A stretch of 64,000 nt of DNA from Aureispira sp050633105 (GTDB lineage: Bacteria > Bacteroidota > Bacteroidia > Chitinophagales > Saprospiraceae), in the NCBI GenBank assembly GCA_050633105.1, contig JBOEFW010000031.1:1-64000 (forward strand). Reading direction: 5' to 3'. Below the pieces are notes generated by a model, which was not told the origin of the DNA, searched no databases, and saw nothing but the letters and a program-made list of their open reading frames with translations. A program made the position numbers and the translations under genes. Of the stretch, positions 8,984 to 18,663 are shown in pieces (the first letter of the stretch is position 1; each line of letters begins with the position of its first letter).

Positions 8984-9005
8984 CGTCCCGAATTAATTCG
9001 GGACG
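8984..9005 (+). repeat. Perfect 22-bp palindrome at an assembly join
   Basis: CGTCCCGAATT is followed directly by its reverse complement. It lies 12 bases after the T tract of the SRP RNA and ends exactly at two N bases (9006-9007), so the sequence after it is uncertain. A hairpin with the same TCCCGAA/TTCGGGA core occurs at 12282-12307. It may be half of a bidirectional terminator. Confidence 0.7.
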
Positions 9006-9007
9006 NN
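9006..9007. other. Assembly gap placeholder (NN)
   Basis: Two unresolved bases directly follow a perfect palindrome, a place where assembly often breaks. The true gap length is unknown. From here to 9199 I see no gene. Confidence 0.9.
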
Positions 9008-9199
9008 CTACTAAGCTAGAGCTTGCTCTTTTATTTAAAAGTAAAAACGCTGTTTTTAAGTAGTTGCTAAACTAAAAGCAGTATACTCATGAATGTAGTG
9101 AGCTAACATTCGCCTTAGTTGGTTGAGGTTGTGCTTTGTGATCTTTTTACCGATGTCCTCCTGCCTATGGCTTTAGTAAAAGGAACCCCTTATAACAAC

Positions 9200-9236
9200 A
9201 AAAATCCCATCCAGCACTAGACTGAATGGGATTTTA
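9200..9236 (-). terminator. Terminator of the 865-residue T9SS protein gene
   Basis: Read on the minus strand, AAAATCCCATTCAG pairs with CTGGATGGGATTTTT (one mismatch) around a loop and ends in Ts, 35 bases after the stop codon. The + strand reading also ends in a T-rich stretch, so it may serve both directions. Confidence 0.75.
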
Positions 9237-9270
9237 TTATTCATGCAATGAAGCAATTTTCTTATCGTAA

Positions 9271-11868
9271 TTATTTAACAACTACTAATTTCTTAGTCCA
9301 TTGTTTAGTACCATTAGTTGCTTGAATTGCATAGACACCAGCTGCTAATTTAGCAGTAGGTAATTCAACTAATTGACCAGTTGTTAATGTACTGTTTTGT
9401 TGGAATACAACTTGACCAGTTGTATTAGTAATACTGATTGCAATTTCACCAGTTGCTGTTTTCATATCTAAAAATGCATTACCAGACGTTGGGTTAGGGA
9501 ACAACTCCATACCCTCTTGTGCCGCAATGCTAGTAGTAGAAACCAAGACGCTTGCTTGGAAAGAGAACACATCACTACAGCCATCTGCATCTGTTACAAC
9601 AACATAGTAAACATCACCATCTACTAAGCCTGTAGCTGTTTGAGTGGTTTGGTTGTTGGCATTCGGATCCCATTGATAGGTGTAAGGAGCCGTACCACCA
9701 GAAGCCATTGCAGTAGCAGAACCATTACCATTGTCTTGTGCGATTGCTACAAGAGCAGTCGGCTCTGTTAACGTTACGGTTTCTGTTAAGATACAACCAT
9801 TTGCATCGGTTACTGATACCATGTATGTTCCAGCAGCAGCATTCATTAATTGAGGAGACATATCTCCATTGCTCCATAGGTAAGAATAACCAGGAACACC
9901 ACCAGAAATAGAAGTAGTGATCATTCCACTGTTGTCACCATTACAAGTTAGATTTGTTCCAGTCGCAGCTACGTTTAATACTGGAGGATCATTAAGTGTA
10001 AGAACAGCGGTAGAGCTACAGCCAATGGAATCGGTTACCGTAAGTGTATAAGTACCAGCAGCTAAACCAGTAGCGGTAGCCGTAGTTTGTGCGCTACTCC
10101 AAGCGTAGGAGTAAGGCAGTAAACCATTCTGACCCATAGCTGCAATTTCTCCATTGGCATCACCAGCACAACCTACTTGACTAGTAACACTAGCGGAAAC
10201 ACCAGTGTAAGACATGCCCATTGTGGCCGTTAGCGTATCATCTGTTAGCGTCTGATCAGGAGCATAAGAAGTATATACTGTGATCATTGCGTTAGGACCA
10301 GCAGGGCCTACGCCACCTAAAGAAAGGGGAATGGTGTCCATTGCATTAGGAGCTAAAGTAGTAACAATACCACTTGCAATAACTGCACCATCAGATTCTA
10401 CAGCCCAAGGAATATCTCCTTCAACATTACTCGATTTATTTTCAATAACAATCTCAACATTAACAGCCGCGTTACAATAGACAGGTTGAACACCTAAAAT
10501 CGCTGCTATACCAACATTAGGTGCTTCTTTTACTTCAATATCGTCAATTAGAATATCATTGTAGAAAGAAGTCCCTGGAGAGTTTTCAGTAACTGTAAAA
10601 CGAGCTTTGATTGGACCAGTTATCGTAAGACCAGCCAAACCAATAGCAACATTGTTCCAAGTTGGTCCTTGATCACTATTGATTGTTTGCATCAAGTTCC
10701 AATTTGCTCCATCATAAACTTCTACTTCTAGTGTGTTGTAAGTATTGTCAATAACATTGTTAGAGAAAACCCAGAAAGATAGAAGAGGAGAGGCTAATAC
10801 CGTTGCATCAATGAAGGGTGTTTCTAAGCTAGAAATTTGGTTGGCACCAGAAGGAAACGAACCATCAATCCAAGCATAATTACCATTGTTGCCTGTGTGG
10901 TCTCCTGCATTAACAGCAGCACTACCAGCAAATGTATTATAGCGCCAAGGTTCAGAGCCAGATTCTGCCCAACAGATAGGAGTTGTTGTACTATTAAAAC
11001 TTTCAATCCAAGGAGGAGTGATGGTTGCACAAGCTGTAGCAAAGCTAACAGGGCCTACCCATTGACTAGTGTCACCAGGGCCACAAACAGAACGTACATA
11101 AACACTATAAGTAGAACTAGGGTTTAAACCAGTAACTGTACTTGGATTAGTGGTAGTACTTGTAATCGTACCAGAACCAAGTGAAAAGTTTTGTGGGCCA
11201 TATTGGATTTGCCAATTTGTAGCAGTGCCATTTTCAACCCATGCCAAATCTGCGGTAGAAACAGTAGGGTTTGTAACAACTAAGTTAGAAGGCTTTGGAC
11301 AAGTAGGTAGTTCTAAAACTTCTACATCATCCAATAGTAAATCATTGTAAAAATCAGATCCCGCTCCACCTGATTCACATCTAAAGCGGAAACGAATATC
11401 TCCACCATTATAAATGTAAGCAGACATGTTGAAACCATATTCATCCCAACCAAAAGGAGTGTTTCCTTGGAAGGTATTAACGATTACCCAAGTGGTACCA
11501 TTCCAAGCTTCTAAATACATGAAGTTGAATGGACTTAAGGCGCCAGAGTAGTGACTTTCAAAGTAAAACTGTAGATAAGGTGTTGTTAGGGTAGAAACAT
11601 CAACAACAGGTGCTTCTAGAATAACTCCAGCATCTGTACTAGAGAAATCAACCCAAGCAAATTCACCACCATTACCAGTATGGTCTTGAATGGTGCTAAC
11701 ATCGTAGCCTGGGGTGCCACCAAATTTCCAACCGTCACCAGTTGTTTGGGTACGCGTCCAACCTGCAGGGACACTATTGTTGTCAAATGTTTCTAATAGG
11801 ACTGTTTGGGCTTGTAACCCAAGTGTACCTAACAACAGAAACACAATTGTAGTAAAGAGGAGTTTCAT
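9271..11868 (-). CDS. Secreted T9SS cargo protein with choice-of-anchor J, Fn3 and SprB repeats
   Basis: The ATG at 11868 (865 residues) begins a signal peptide ending in LGLQAQ. The frame stays open 105 bases upstream, but that extension would precede the signal with polar residues. Domain order: a jelly-roll choice-of-anchor J type domain (about 22-190, with VPAGWTRTQTTGDGWKFGG), an Fn3-like domain (190-275, ending VRSVCGPGDTSQWVGP), a second anchor-J type domain (275-440), a CARDB-like stretch, SprB-type repeats (two or three, each with AGTYT/AGTYMVSVTDANGC), and a C-terminal type A T9SS sorting domain beginning ELFPNPTSG and ending KLVVVK. It is expected on the cell surface or secreted, probably for adhesion or gliding. 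It resembles the larger gene upstream in both architecture and composition. Confidence 0.85.
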   Translation of the reverse strand: MKLLFTTIVFLLLGTLGLQAQTVLLETFDNNSVPAGWTRTQTTGDGWKFGGTPGYDVSTIQDHTGNGGEFAWVDFSSTDAGVILEAPVVDVSTLTTPYLQFYFESHYSGALSPFNFMYLEAWNGTTWVIVNTFQGNTPFGWDEYGFNMSAYIYNGGDIRFRFRCESGGAGSDFYNDLLLDDVEVLELPTCPKPSNLVVTNPTVSTADLAWVENGTATNWQIQYGPQNFSLGSGTITSTTTNPSTVTGLNPSSTYSVYVRSVCGPGDTSQWVGPVSFATACATITPPWIESFNSTTTPICWAESGSEPWRYNTFAGSAAVNAGDHTGNNGNYAWIDGSFPSGANQISSLETPFIDATVLASPLLSFWVFSNNVIDNTYNTLEVEVYDGANWNLMQTINSDQGPTWNNVAIGLAGLTITGPIKARFTVTENSPGTSFYNDILIDDIEVKEAPNVGIAAILGVQPVYCNAAVNVEIVIENKSSNVEGDIPWAVESDGAVIASGIVTTLAPNAMDTIPLSLGGVGPAGPNAMITVYTSYAPDQTLTDDTLTATMGMSYTGVSASVTSQVGCAGDANGEIAAMGQNGLLPYSYAWSSAQTTATATGLAAGTYTLTVTDSIGCSSTAVLTLNDPPVLNVAATGTNLTCNGDNSGMITTSISGGVPGYSYLWSNGDMSPQLMNAAAGTYMVSVTDANGCILTETVTLTEPTALVAIAQDNGNGSATAMASGGTAPYTYQWDPNANNQTTQTATGLVDGDVYYVVVTDADGCSDVFSFQASVLVSTTSIAAQEGMELFPNPTSGNAFLDMKTATGEIAISITNTTGQVVFQQNSTLTTGQLVELPTAKLAAGVYAIQATNGTKQWTKKLVVVK

Positions 11869-12271
11869 ATTAAAGTTGTAGATTAAATGTGATAAAATGA
11901 CGTCTATAAATACTAGATTAATATATTTAGGTTGACAGTAGTAATAATTAGTTATATAATTAACATTATACACTAAATGCTTTTAGGGAGAAAAGCCAAA
12001 TAATTAGTAATTATTTAACGGAAAGATAAGAGAATATTTGTAATTTTTGGCAATAGGCACTTGATAATTTTACTTTTATACGACCCATAAAGAGCGTTTT
12101 TACGCGCTTATGTTGAAGGAGCCCAAAAAAATAATTCCAAATGGTGAATTAGATCTATCTATAGGCAGGAACTAGCAGAATAACAAACAGAACACACAGA
12201 AATACTGTAAGTAGAGCTAGACAGTAAGCTAGTATTTTATAAAGAGCGTTTGATGTTGAAGGGAAAAGTGC

Positions 12272-12307
12272 AAAAAAAAAAGCAGTCCCGAAAACGTTCG
12301 GGACTGC
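12272..12307 (-). terminator. Terminator of the 1570-residue T9SS protein gene
   Basis: An 11-bp perfect stem (GCAGTCCCGAA, 12282-12292, with 12297-12307) closes a four-base loop. On the minus strand it is followed by ten Ts (12272-12281). The rest of the spacer 11869-12271 between the two large genes is AT-rich and shows no gene or clear promoter. Confidence 0.9.
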
Positions 12308-12331
12308 GGTAATATTAGACTAGAGCAAACT

Positions 12332-15300
12332 TTATTGTCTTCTGACAATTAATTTGCGTGTCACTTGTTCTTCTCCAATTTGGAATTGTACTAAGTACAA
12401 ACCATCAGGTAAATCTTGAGTAGACAATTCAACACGTTGTGTTTGAATCGTACCCAACGCTTGGCTGCTCACCAATTGACCAATAGCATTAGTAATGTTG
12501 ATTTGAACCGTAGCAGTAGTTGCTAAAGCCAAGTCTACAAATACCTGACCGCTAGTTGGGTTAGGGAACATAGTTAAGCTGTTTACTTGATCGATGGTAT
12601 TAACATTGATAAACGTAATGTTAATAGAATCCATAGTCGTACAACCAAGAGAATCTGTTACTGTAACCATGTATGTAACATTGTTCATCAAGTTGGTAGC
12701 TGTGTCTGTAGCTTGTCCATCACTCCACAAATAAGTGTAAGGAGCAGAACCACCAGCAGCCATTGCTGTAGCAGAACCATCGTTATTGTTCATAATGCTC
12801 ATTGTTAGAGCAGTAGGTTCAGTAACAGTGTAGGTTTCCATCGCCATACAACCATTCGCATCAGTTACCGTAACTGTGTAAGTGCCAGCAGGAAGATTCA
12901 ATAGATCTACTGAAGTTCCACCATTGCTCCACAAGTAAGTGTAAGGAGCAGTACCACCAGTAACACCAATCATAACATTACCAGTAGAGTCACCATTACA
13001 TGCTACATTACTAGCAGCACCAGTAATAACGATTGCAGTAGGTTCTGTTAATACCATCATAGCAGTATCAGTACAACTAATAGAATCGGTTGCAACAACA
13101 GTGTAAGTACCAGCAGCTAAGTTGCTAATTGCAGCAGTCGCGTCACCAGTATTCCACAAGTAGGTGCTTATGCCGTAAGCGTCAACAGTAGAAGCCATCA
13201 TAGCACCAGTAGAATCACCATTACAGTTGATCATAGCAGTATTCATGATAGAGGCATCAATGTTTGATACATAAACTGTTTTGTTTAGAGCATCGTTGTT
13301 TGGATCAATATCACCAGTCACACTAACAATTACTTCAATAACACCAGAACCAGTACTAACAGGTACAGGACCTACTAAAATAGTATCAGAACTGTTCGCT
13401 GCTAACGTAGCAATGGTACCTGTTCCAATAATCACTTGATCTAAAGTAGCTGTATAAGTTACATTACTAGCATCCACACTAGAGTTGTTGGTTACAACAA
13501 AAGCGCCACTAATAGCACTAACATTACAATAAGTATCATCTACTAACAAGGTATCGACTGCAACATCAACAGCTGCTGTACAATTATTAGCAGCGCCTGG
13601 GCTGGCTAATATGTTCTTAGTGTTAATGGTAACACCAATAGAATTAGTGCTAGCTGACCAGTTTGCACCATCGGCATTGTCTGTTGTTGCATCACACAAT
13701 ACTAAAGAAGCTCCACCACCATCAGGAGAACCTTGAGTAGTACCACCTCCAGGCCATACACCACCATCATCATAACGGACAGAATCGATGATATTACCCA
13801 TTGGGTCAACCAAAATAATAGTTTCACCATTATTACTTAATCCACCAGTATAAATACCGTTAGCAGGAAGGCCATAAATGTTATTAAAAGCTGCTCCATT
13901 AAAAGCAACAGTGTAAAAAGCACCTGGAGCTAAGATAGTCATAGGGAAGGTGTAAGTCACACCAGAACCGAACGATACATTGTTCAAGTCGATAGGAGCA
14001 ACACCTGTATTTTGAATTTCAATAAATTCTAAGCTATCAACACCACCTTCTGGTGAGTTGTACATAATTTCTGTGATTACCAAGTCACTGAACTGCGGAG
14101 GAGCAGGCATGCCTTGTCTAATTTCGAAGTTGTTAATAAGCACATAGTAATCTTCTGGATCATTTACACTTCCATCAGAAGCCCAAATACCAAATAAATT
14201 AGAAGTACTGGTGTAAGCACTTAAATCAATAACAACATTATTAGCAGCAAATGCTAAAGGATTATTAACATCCCAAGTATAAATTGGAGCCCAAGTAGCT
14301 CCACCATCAGTAGAAATAACAACTTGAACGGTATCATCCGATCCCATGCCACCAAAAGCAGTAGTAGGACTAAAGTCAGTAGCGTTGGTATTCAATACTA
14401 ATTCCCAAGGTCCAGGAGCTGATAAATCAAACTCAGGAGATAACAACCACTCAGAAAGGAAATCAGAGTATAAATTAACACGAGCAGACGTACCTGCCTG
14501 TCCCCAAGATCCAGTACCTAAACCAGTAGGTCCTGTAGTAGGGTTTCCATTACTAGCCTCTTCCCAACAAGTAGGAAGGAAGGTTGTAAAATCAGTAGTA
14601 TAGTTAGGTGTATAAACCCCACAAGGAGTCGTGAACGCAAAAGGTCCAGCCCAAGTACTAGTGTCACCAGGTCCACAAATAGTTCTAGCATAGAACTCAT
14701 AAGGGCTAGCCGCATTTAAACCAGTAGCATTATAAGGATTAGCCATAGTAGTAGCCGTTACACCAGCACCAGCAGGCGTACCAGGAGCACCATAGCTTAC
14801 TTCCCAGACGGTAGCAGGACCAGTGTACGTCCAACCTAATTCAGCAGTAGTAGCAGTAACATTAGAAGCCGTTAAGAAAGAAGGTGCATCACAACTAGGA
14901 GGCATTCTAATCTCAAAACGATTGATAAGCACATAGTAATCTTCTGGATCGTTGACACTTCCATCAGAAGCCCAAATACCAAAAAGATTAGAAGTGCCAG
15001 AGTAAGGTGTTAAATCAATAACAACATCGTTACTAGCGAATTGTAAAGGGTTATTAACATCCCAAGTGTAGATAGCTCTCCACGTAGCTCCACCATTAGT
15101 AGAAATAACAACTTGAACGGTATCATCGGATCCCATACCACCAAAAGCAGTAGTAGGACTAAAATCAGTAGCATTGGTATTCAATACTAATTCCCAAGGA
15201 CCAGGAACTGATAAATCAAATTCAGGAGATAACAACCACTCCGATAAAGTCGTAGTGAATAAGTTAACACGAGCAGACGTACCTGCCTGTCCCCAAGATC

Positions 15301-17044
15301 CAGTACCTAAACCAGTAGGACCCGTCATAGGGTTACCATTATCAGCCTCTTCCCAACAAGTAGGAAGGAACGTTGTGAAGTCTGTTGTGTAAGCAGGTGT
15401 AAACACCGCACAAGGAGTCGTGAAGGCAAAAGGACCAGCCCAAGCACTCGTATCACCAGGTCCACAAATAGTTCTAGCATAGAACTCATAAGGGCTAGCC
15501 GCATTTAAACCAGTAGCATTATAAGGATTAGCCATAGTAGTAGCTGTTACACCAGCACCAGCAGGCGTACCAGGAGCACCATAGCTTACTTCCCAGACAG
15601 TAGCAGGACCAGTGTACGTCCAACCTAATTCAGCAGTAGTAGCAGTAATATTAGAAGCCGTTAAGAAAGAAGGCGCATCACAACTAGGAGGCATTCTAAT
15701 CTCAAAACGATTGATAAGCACATAGTAATCTTCTGGATCGTTGACACTTCCATCAGAAGCCCAAATACCAAAAAGATTAGAAGTGCCAGTATAAGGTGTT
15801 AAATCAATAACAACATCGTTACTAGCGAATTGTAAAGGGTTGTTAACATCCCAAGTGTAGATAGCTCTCCACGTAGCTCCACCATTAGTAGAAATAACAA
15901 CTTGAACGGTATCATCAGATCCCATACCACCAAAAGCAGTAGTAGGACTAAAATCAGTAGCATTGGTATTCAATACTAATTCCCAAGGACCAGGAACCGA
16001 TAAATCAAATTCAGGAGATAACAACCACTCTGATAAAGTCGTAGTGAATAAGTTAACACGAGCAGACGTACCTGCCTGTCCCCAAGATCCAGTACCTAAA
16101 CCAGTAGGACCCGTCATAGGGTTACCATTATCAGCTTCCTCCCAACAATTAGGAAGAAACGTTGTGAAATCCGTTACATAAGCAGGAGTAAACACAACAC
16201 AAGGAGTCGTGAAGGCAAAAGGACCAGCCCAAGCACTCGTGTCACCAGGTCCACAAATAGCTCTAACATAGTAGTCATATGATGTAGCACCACTTAAACC
16301 AGTAGCATTATACATGTTGGTCATAGTCGTAGCAGTAACACCAGAACCAGCAGGTGCACCAGATGCTCCATAAGTTACTTCCCAAGACATTGGCATACCA
16401 GCAATTGCCCAAGTCAAATCTGCAGTAGTACCAGTGATGTTATTTGCTGCTAATTGGTTAGGAGTAAGGCAGGTAGGTGCTTCCTTGATCATGACATCGT
16501 CAATCAAAAGATCATTTTCAAAATCATTGGGATTACCACCAGATTCTGCTACAAAACGAACACGAACACTATCTCCACTAGAGTAGGTAAAACCAGCAAG
16601 GCTAAAGCCTGTGACTTCCCAACCTTGAGGAGTGTTCCCCTGTAAAGTTGTTACATTAGCCCAAGTAGTACCATTCCATGCTTCAATCATTAAGAGATTG
16701 TAAGGACCAGCGAATGTTGTAGAAGAAACATAGCTTTCGTAAGCAAACTCTAAATAAGGAGTCGTGAGTGTAGTAACTTCTACACTTGGTGCTGTTAAAA
16801 CTACAGTTGTATCATTACCTGAAAAATCGACCCACGCATAATTGCCACCATTACCAGTGTGATCAGGGGTGCCTGCAACTCCCCATCCTGGAGAAGTGCT
16901 AAACGCCCAAGGACCACCAAAAACGGCTGTGTTTGTCCAACCAGCAGGAACTGTTGTTGCGTCAAAAGATTCATTTAGAACCTGACCAAAAACAGTCGCA
17001 CTGAAGAGCCAACACGCTAAAAAAGAGATAAAATTTCCTTTCAT
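12332..17044 (-). CDS. Giant secreted T9SS cargo protein with triplicated internal repeat, lamin-tail domain and SprB repeats
   Basis: This 1570-residue protein has a signal peptide (ending ATVFGQ). It then has a choice-of-anchor J type domain (22-190) and an Fn3-like domain. Three copies of a 263-residue unit follow from about residue 281 (a FTTFLPNCWEEADNG domain plus Fn3, the third copy lacking the Fn3 part). After these come a lamin-tail domain (from LVITEIMYNSPEGG, about 985-1140), a CARDB-like segment and SprB-type repeats (AGTYTVVATDSISC, AGTYTVTVTDANGC). It closes with a type A T9SS sorting domain from MFPNPTSG to KLIVRRQ. Such proteins are exported through the outer membrane and attached or released. 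Adhesion is the most likely role, but no enzyme motif is visible. It is close in architecture to the downstream gene. Confidence 0.85.
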   Translation of the reverse strand: MKGNFISFLACWLFSATVFGQVLNESFDATTVPAGWTNTAVFGGPWAFSTSPGWGVAGTPDHTGNGGNYAWVDFSGNDTTVVLTAPSVEVTTLTTPYLEFAYESYVSSTTFAGPYNLLMIEAWNGTTWANVTTLQGNTPQGWEVTGFSLAGFTYSSGDSVRVRFVAESGGNPNDFENDLLIDDVMIKEAPTCLTPNQLAANNITGTTADLTWAIAGMPMSWEVTYGASGAPAGSGVTATTMTNMYNATGLSGATSYDYYVRAICGPGDTSAWAGPFAFTTPCVVFTPAYVTDFTTFLPNCWEEADNGNPMTGPTGLGTGSWGQAGTSARVNLFTTTLSEWLLSPEFDLSVPGPWELVLNTNATDFSPTTAFGGMGSDDTVQVVISTNGGATWRAIYTWDVNNPLQFASNDVVIDLTPYTGTSNLFGIWASDGSVNDPEDYYVLINRFEIRMPPSCDAPSFLTASNITATTAELGWTYTGPATVWEVSYGAPGTPAGAGVTATTMANPYNATGLNAASPYEFYARTICGPGDTSAWAGPFAFTTPCAVFTPAYTTDFTTFLPTCWEEADNGNPMTGPTGLGTGSWGQAGTSARVNLFTTTLSEWLLSPEFDLSVPGPWELVLNTNATDFSPTTAFGGMGSDDTVQVVISTNGGATWRAIYTWDVNNPLQFASNDVVIDLTPYSGTSNLFGIWASDGSVNDPEDYYVLINRFEIRMPPSCDAPSFLTASNVTATTAELGWTYTGPATVWEVSYGAPGTPAGAGVTATTMANPYNATGLNAASPYEFYARTICGPGDTSTWAGPFAFTTPCGVYTPNYTTDFTTFLPTCWEEASNGNPTTGPTGLGTGSWGQAGTSARVNLYSDFLSEWLLSPEFDLSAPGPWELVLNTNATDFSPTTAFGGMGSDDTVQVVISTDGGATWAPIYTWDVNNPLAFAANNVVIDLSAYTSTSNLFGIWASDGSVNDPEDYYVLINNFEIRQGMPAPPQFSDLVITEIMYNSPEGGVDSLEFIEIQNTGVAPIDLNNVSFGSGVTYTFPMTILAPGAFYTVAFNGAAFNNIYGLPANGIYTGGLSNNGETIILVDPMGNIIDSVRYDDGGVWPGGGTTQGSPDGGGASLVLCDATTDNADGANWSASTNSIGVTINTKNILASPGAANNCTAAVDVAVDTLLVDDTYCNVSAISGAFVVTNNSSVDASNVTYTATLDQVIIGTGTIATLAANSSDTILVGPVPVSTGSGVIEVIVSVTGDIDPNNDALNKTVYVSNIDASIMNTAMINCNGDSTGAMMASTVDAYGISTYLWNTGDATAAISNLAAGTYTVVATDSISCTDTAMMVLTEPTAIVITGAASNVACNGDSTGNVMIGVTGGTAPYTYLWSNGGTSVDLLNLPAGTYTVTVTDANGCMAMETYTVTEPTALTMSIMNNNDGSATAMAAGGSAPYTYLWSDGQATDTATNLMNNVTYMVTVTDSLGCTTMDSINITFINVNTIDQVNSLTMFPNPTSGQVFVDLALATTATVQINITNAIGQLVSSQALGTIQTQRVELSTQDLPDGLYLVQFQIGEEQVTRKLIVRRQ
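14101..16204 (-). repeat. Three tandem 789-bp coding repeats (third partial)
   Basis: Identical landmarks recur exactly 789 bases apart, for example the AGTAAT of CACATAGTAATC at 14146, 14935 and 15724. The first two units in coding order (16204-15416 and 15415-14627) are almost identical at the DNA level; the third (14626-14101) is more divergent and lacks the Fn3 half. The near identity points to recent duplication or gene conversion and makes copy number prone to assembly error. Confidence 0.9.
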
Positions 17045-17177
17045 GTTATTTAATTAAATTTATTAAAAGAATTGAAATACAAAAATGATATTAAGGCAAA
17101 GTTAACAAATATTGAACAAAAAGTAAATTCAATACTTACAACAAGGCCTTTTTCTTAGTAAGATTACAGTAAAAAAA

Positions 17178-18086
17178 TCAAGAGATATTAGATGGAGTAT
17201 ACTTTTCTAAATAAGCTAAATAGCATAATTTATAAAGGTCAAAAAAAAGTAAAAAAGGGCGTTTTGATTGTAACTGCTGTAATAGTAATCGATGAAACAG
17301 TAGATGGAAAAGCCGTAAAAAGGGAGATAGGTGATACTCTTTAAGTTTGTTGTACCAAGTTAGTAGTTTGGTAGAATTGGGAGGGAGTAATTTCTTTTGA
17401 TATAAATACCAAAGGTTATGTAAGGCCTGTTCGCTTTTGCCTAAAAAAACAGTGACGGGCTCTAATCCTACATGTTCTAGGGGGTTATCTAAATGTATAA
17501 TAGGATGTTGTCGTTGTGCTAGTTCTAGCCCAAATAAGGTATCTTCATGGCCATAGGAAGTGAGTTGTTCTTCAAAACCAATAGGCAAAAAAAGTGCCTT
17601 AGGAATCAAAAAATTATTGGTCATGAAAGAGTGGTAAGGCGCTTGCTGGCGTTGCTCTTTTGTTTGTTCTTCTCTTTGTGTACCGTAATACCAGTGAAAG
17701 TAAAGTGTAGAGGAGGAAGGAGCTTCTTTTTTATAACAACGTCCACCATATAAGATGGCATTCTGATCTAAAGCCTGAACATACCGTTGTATGTAATCTT
17801 TATTGGGCGGCCAAGCATCGCAATCCATAAACAATAGAAATGGATATTGAGCACGCTCTGCTAATAGGTTCCGAATCTTAGATCGGCCTACATTTTTTGC
17901 TAGAACTTCATACTGGACATGAGGAAGTTCACTCAATGTATTATTGAGGACAACAAAAGAAGCCTCCGAGGCATCTTCTAAACAGATAATTTCAAATGCA
18001 ATAGAACAAGCAATAGCCTGCTCATGCAGTTCTTGGATCAAACTGCGTACATCAAAATTATAACAGGGAACTAATAAGGAAAGCAT
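17178..18086 (-). CDS. Family 2 glycosyltransferase
   Basis: The ATG at 18086 gives 302 residues starting directly with the GT-A first strand, MLSLLVPCYN. The frame extends 51 bases upstream, but GT2 enzymes normally begin at this strand. Features include the acidic residues ICLEDAS (35-41), NVGRSKIRN (65-73) and the DxD-type metal site MDCDAWP (87-93), which binds the nucleotide sugar. EEQLTSYGHEDTLFG further on (about 185-200) carries the ED pair typical of the acceptor/catalytic region. No transmembrane helix is obvious, so it is probably cytosolic or peripheral. The sugar and acceptor are unknown, and no polysaccharide operon surrounds it. It is the first gene after the T9SS pair on the minus strand. 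Confidence 0.85.
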   Translation of the reverse strand: MLSLLVPCYNFDVRSLIQELHEQAIACSIAFEIICLEDASEASFVVLNNTLSELPHVQYEVLAKNVGRSKIRNLLAERAQYPFLLFMDCDAWPPNKDYIQRYVQALDQNAILYGGRCYKKEAPSSSTLYFHWYYGTQREEQTKEQRQQAPYHSFMTNNFLIPKALFLPIGFEEQLTSYGHEDTLFGLELAQRQHPIIHLDNPLEHVGLEPVTVFLGKSEQALHNLWYLYQKKLLPPNSTKLLTWYNKLKEYHLSPFLRLFHLLFHRLLLQQLQSKRPFLLFFDLYKLCYLAYLEKYTPSNIS

Positions 18087-18163
18087 GCTAATAGTTGCTA
18101 GTGACAAGAAAAGGCATTCACCTTTTATAATATACACTGGGCAAACAGGGGAGAAGTGGTGAA

Positions 18164-18370
18164 CTAGCGTCTATTTAATATGCTTTTGGAAAAGGCAAAA
18201 TGGACCTCGACCATCTGGGAAGAGTTGCGATTGGTAGTACCCACTTGTCTTTTGGCAAGTGCTGTATTTACCCAAGAATTAACTTGAATTGGTTGATTGA
18301 CTGTTTTTGCAAAGGGGCGATTACATTGGTTGACTGTTAATTGAATACTTTTAGGGGACATATTTTTCAT
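18164..18370 (-). CDS. Possible small protein of 68 residues
   Basis: The short ORF starts MKNMSPKSIQLTVNQCNRPF and has a balanced amino acid composition with alternating polar and hydrophobic residues. That reads more like protein than most chance frames here. No signal peptide, membrane helix or known motif is visible. It lies between the glycosyltransferase gene and a divergent promoter, with no clear ribosome site. I do not recognise it and it may be spurious. Confidence 0.3.
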   Translation of the reverse strand: MKNMSPKSIQLTVNQCNRPFAKTVNQPIQVNSWVNTALAKRQVGTTNRNSSQMVEVHFAFSKSILNRR

Positions 18371-18613
18371 GCTTCTTGTTTTTAAGTCTACTTATTTAGT
18401 TAGACTGCCTATTGATTGTTGAATAACTCTAAGGAAGTTTGGAATAAGGGGGTGGTATGAATGTGATTTATATTAAATCACCAACCTTCGATTAAAGAAT
18501 CCTTGTCTAAAGTAAGGAATAGTTTGTGAAAATGCAATTTGCACGGCAAAAATATGTGCCTTTGAACTTCTGGCTCTAAATGAAAAATAACAAGAAGTCC
18601 TCTAAAAATGTTG

Positions 18614-18621
18614 TATCTTTG
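18614..18621 (+). promoter_or_regulatory. Bacteroidota -7 box (TATCTTTG)
   Basis: TATCTTTG matches TAnnTTTG and lies 43 bases before the start of the membrane protein gene. No well-spaced upstream TTG was found, so the -33 element is weak or absent. Confidence 0.6.
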
Positions 18622-18663
18622 CAGGAGTGTATTAGCCGATTTGTGACCAATGATCTCTTCTAA

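Noticed and set aside
14346..16645. Several + strand frames opposite the large T9SS gene
   Set aside because: They recur exactly with the 789-bp repeats and are antisense shadows of the coding repeats.
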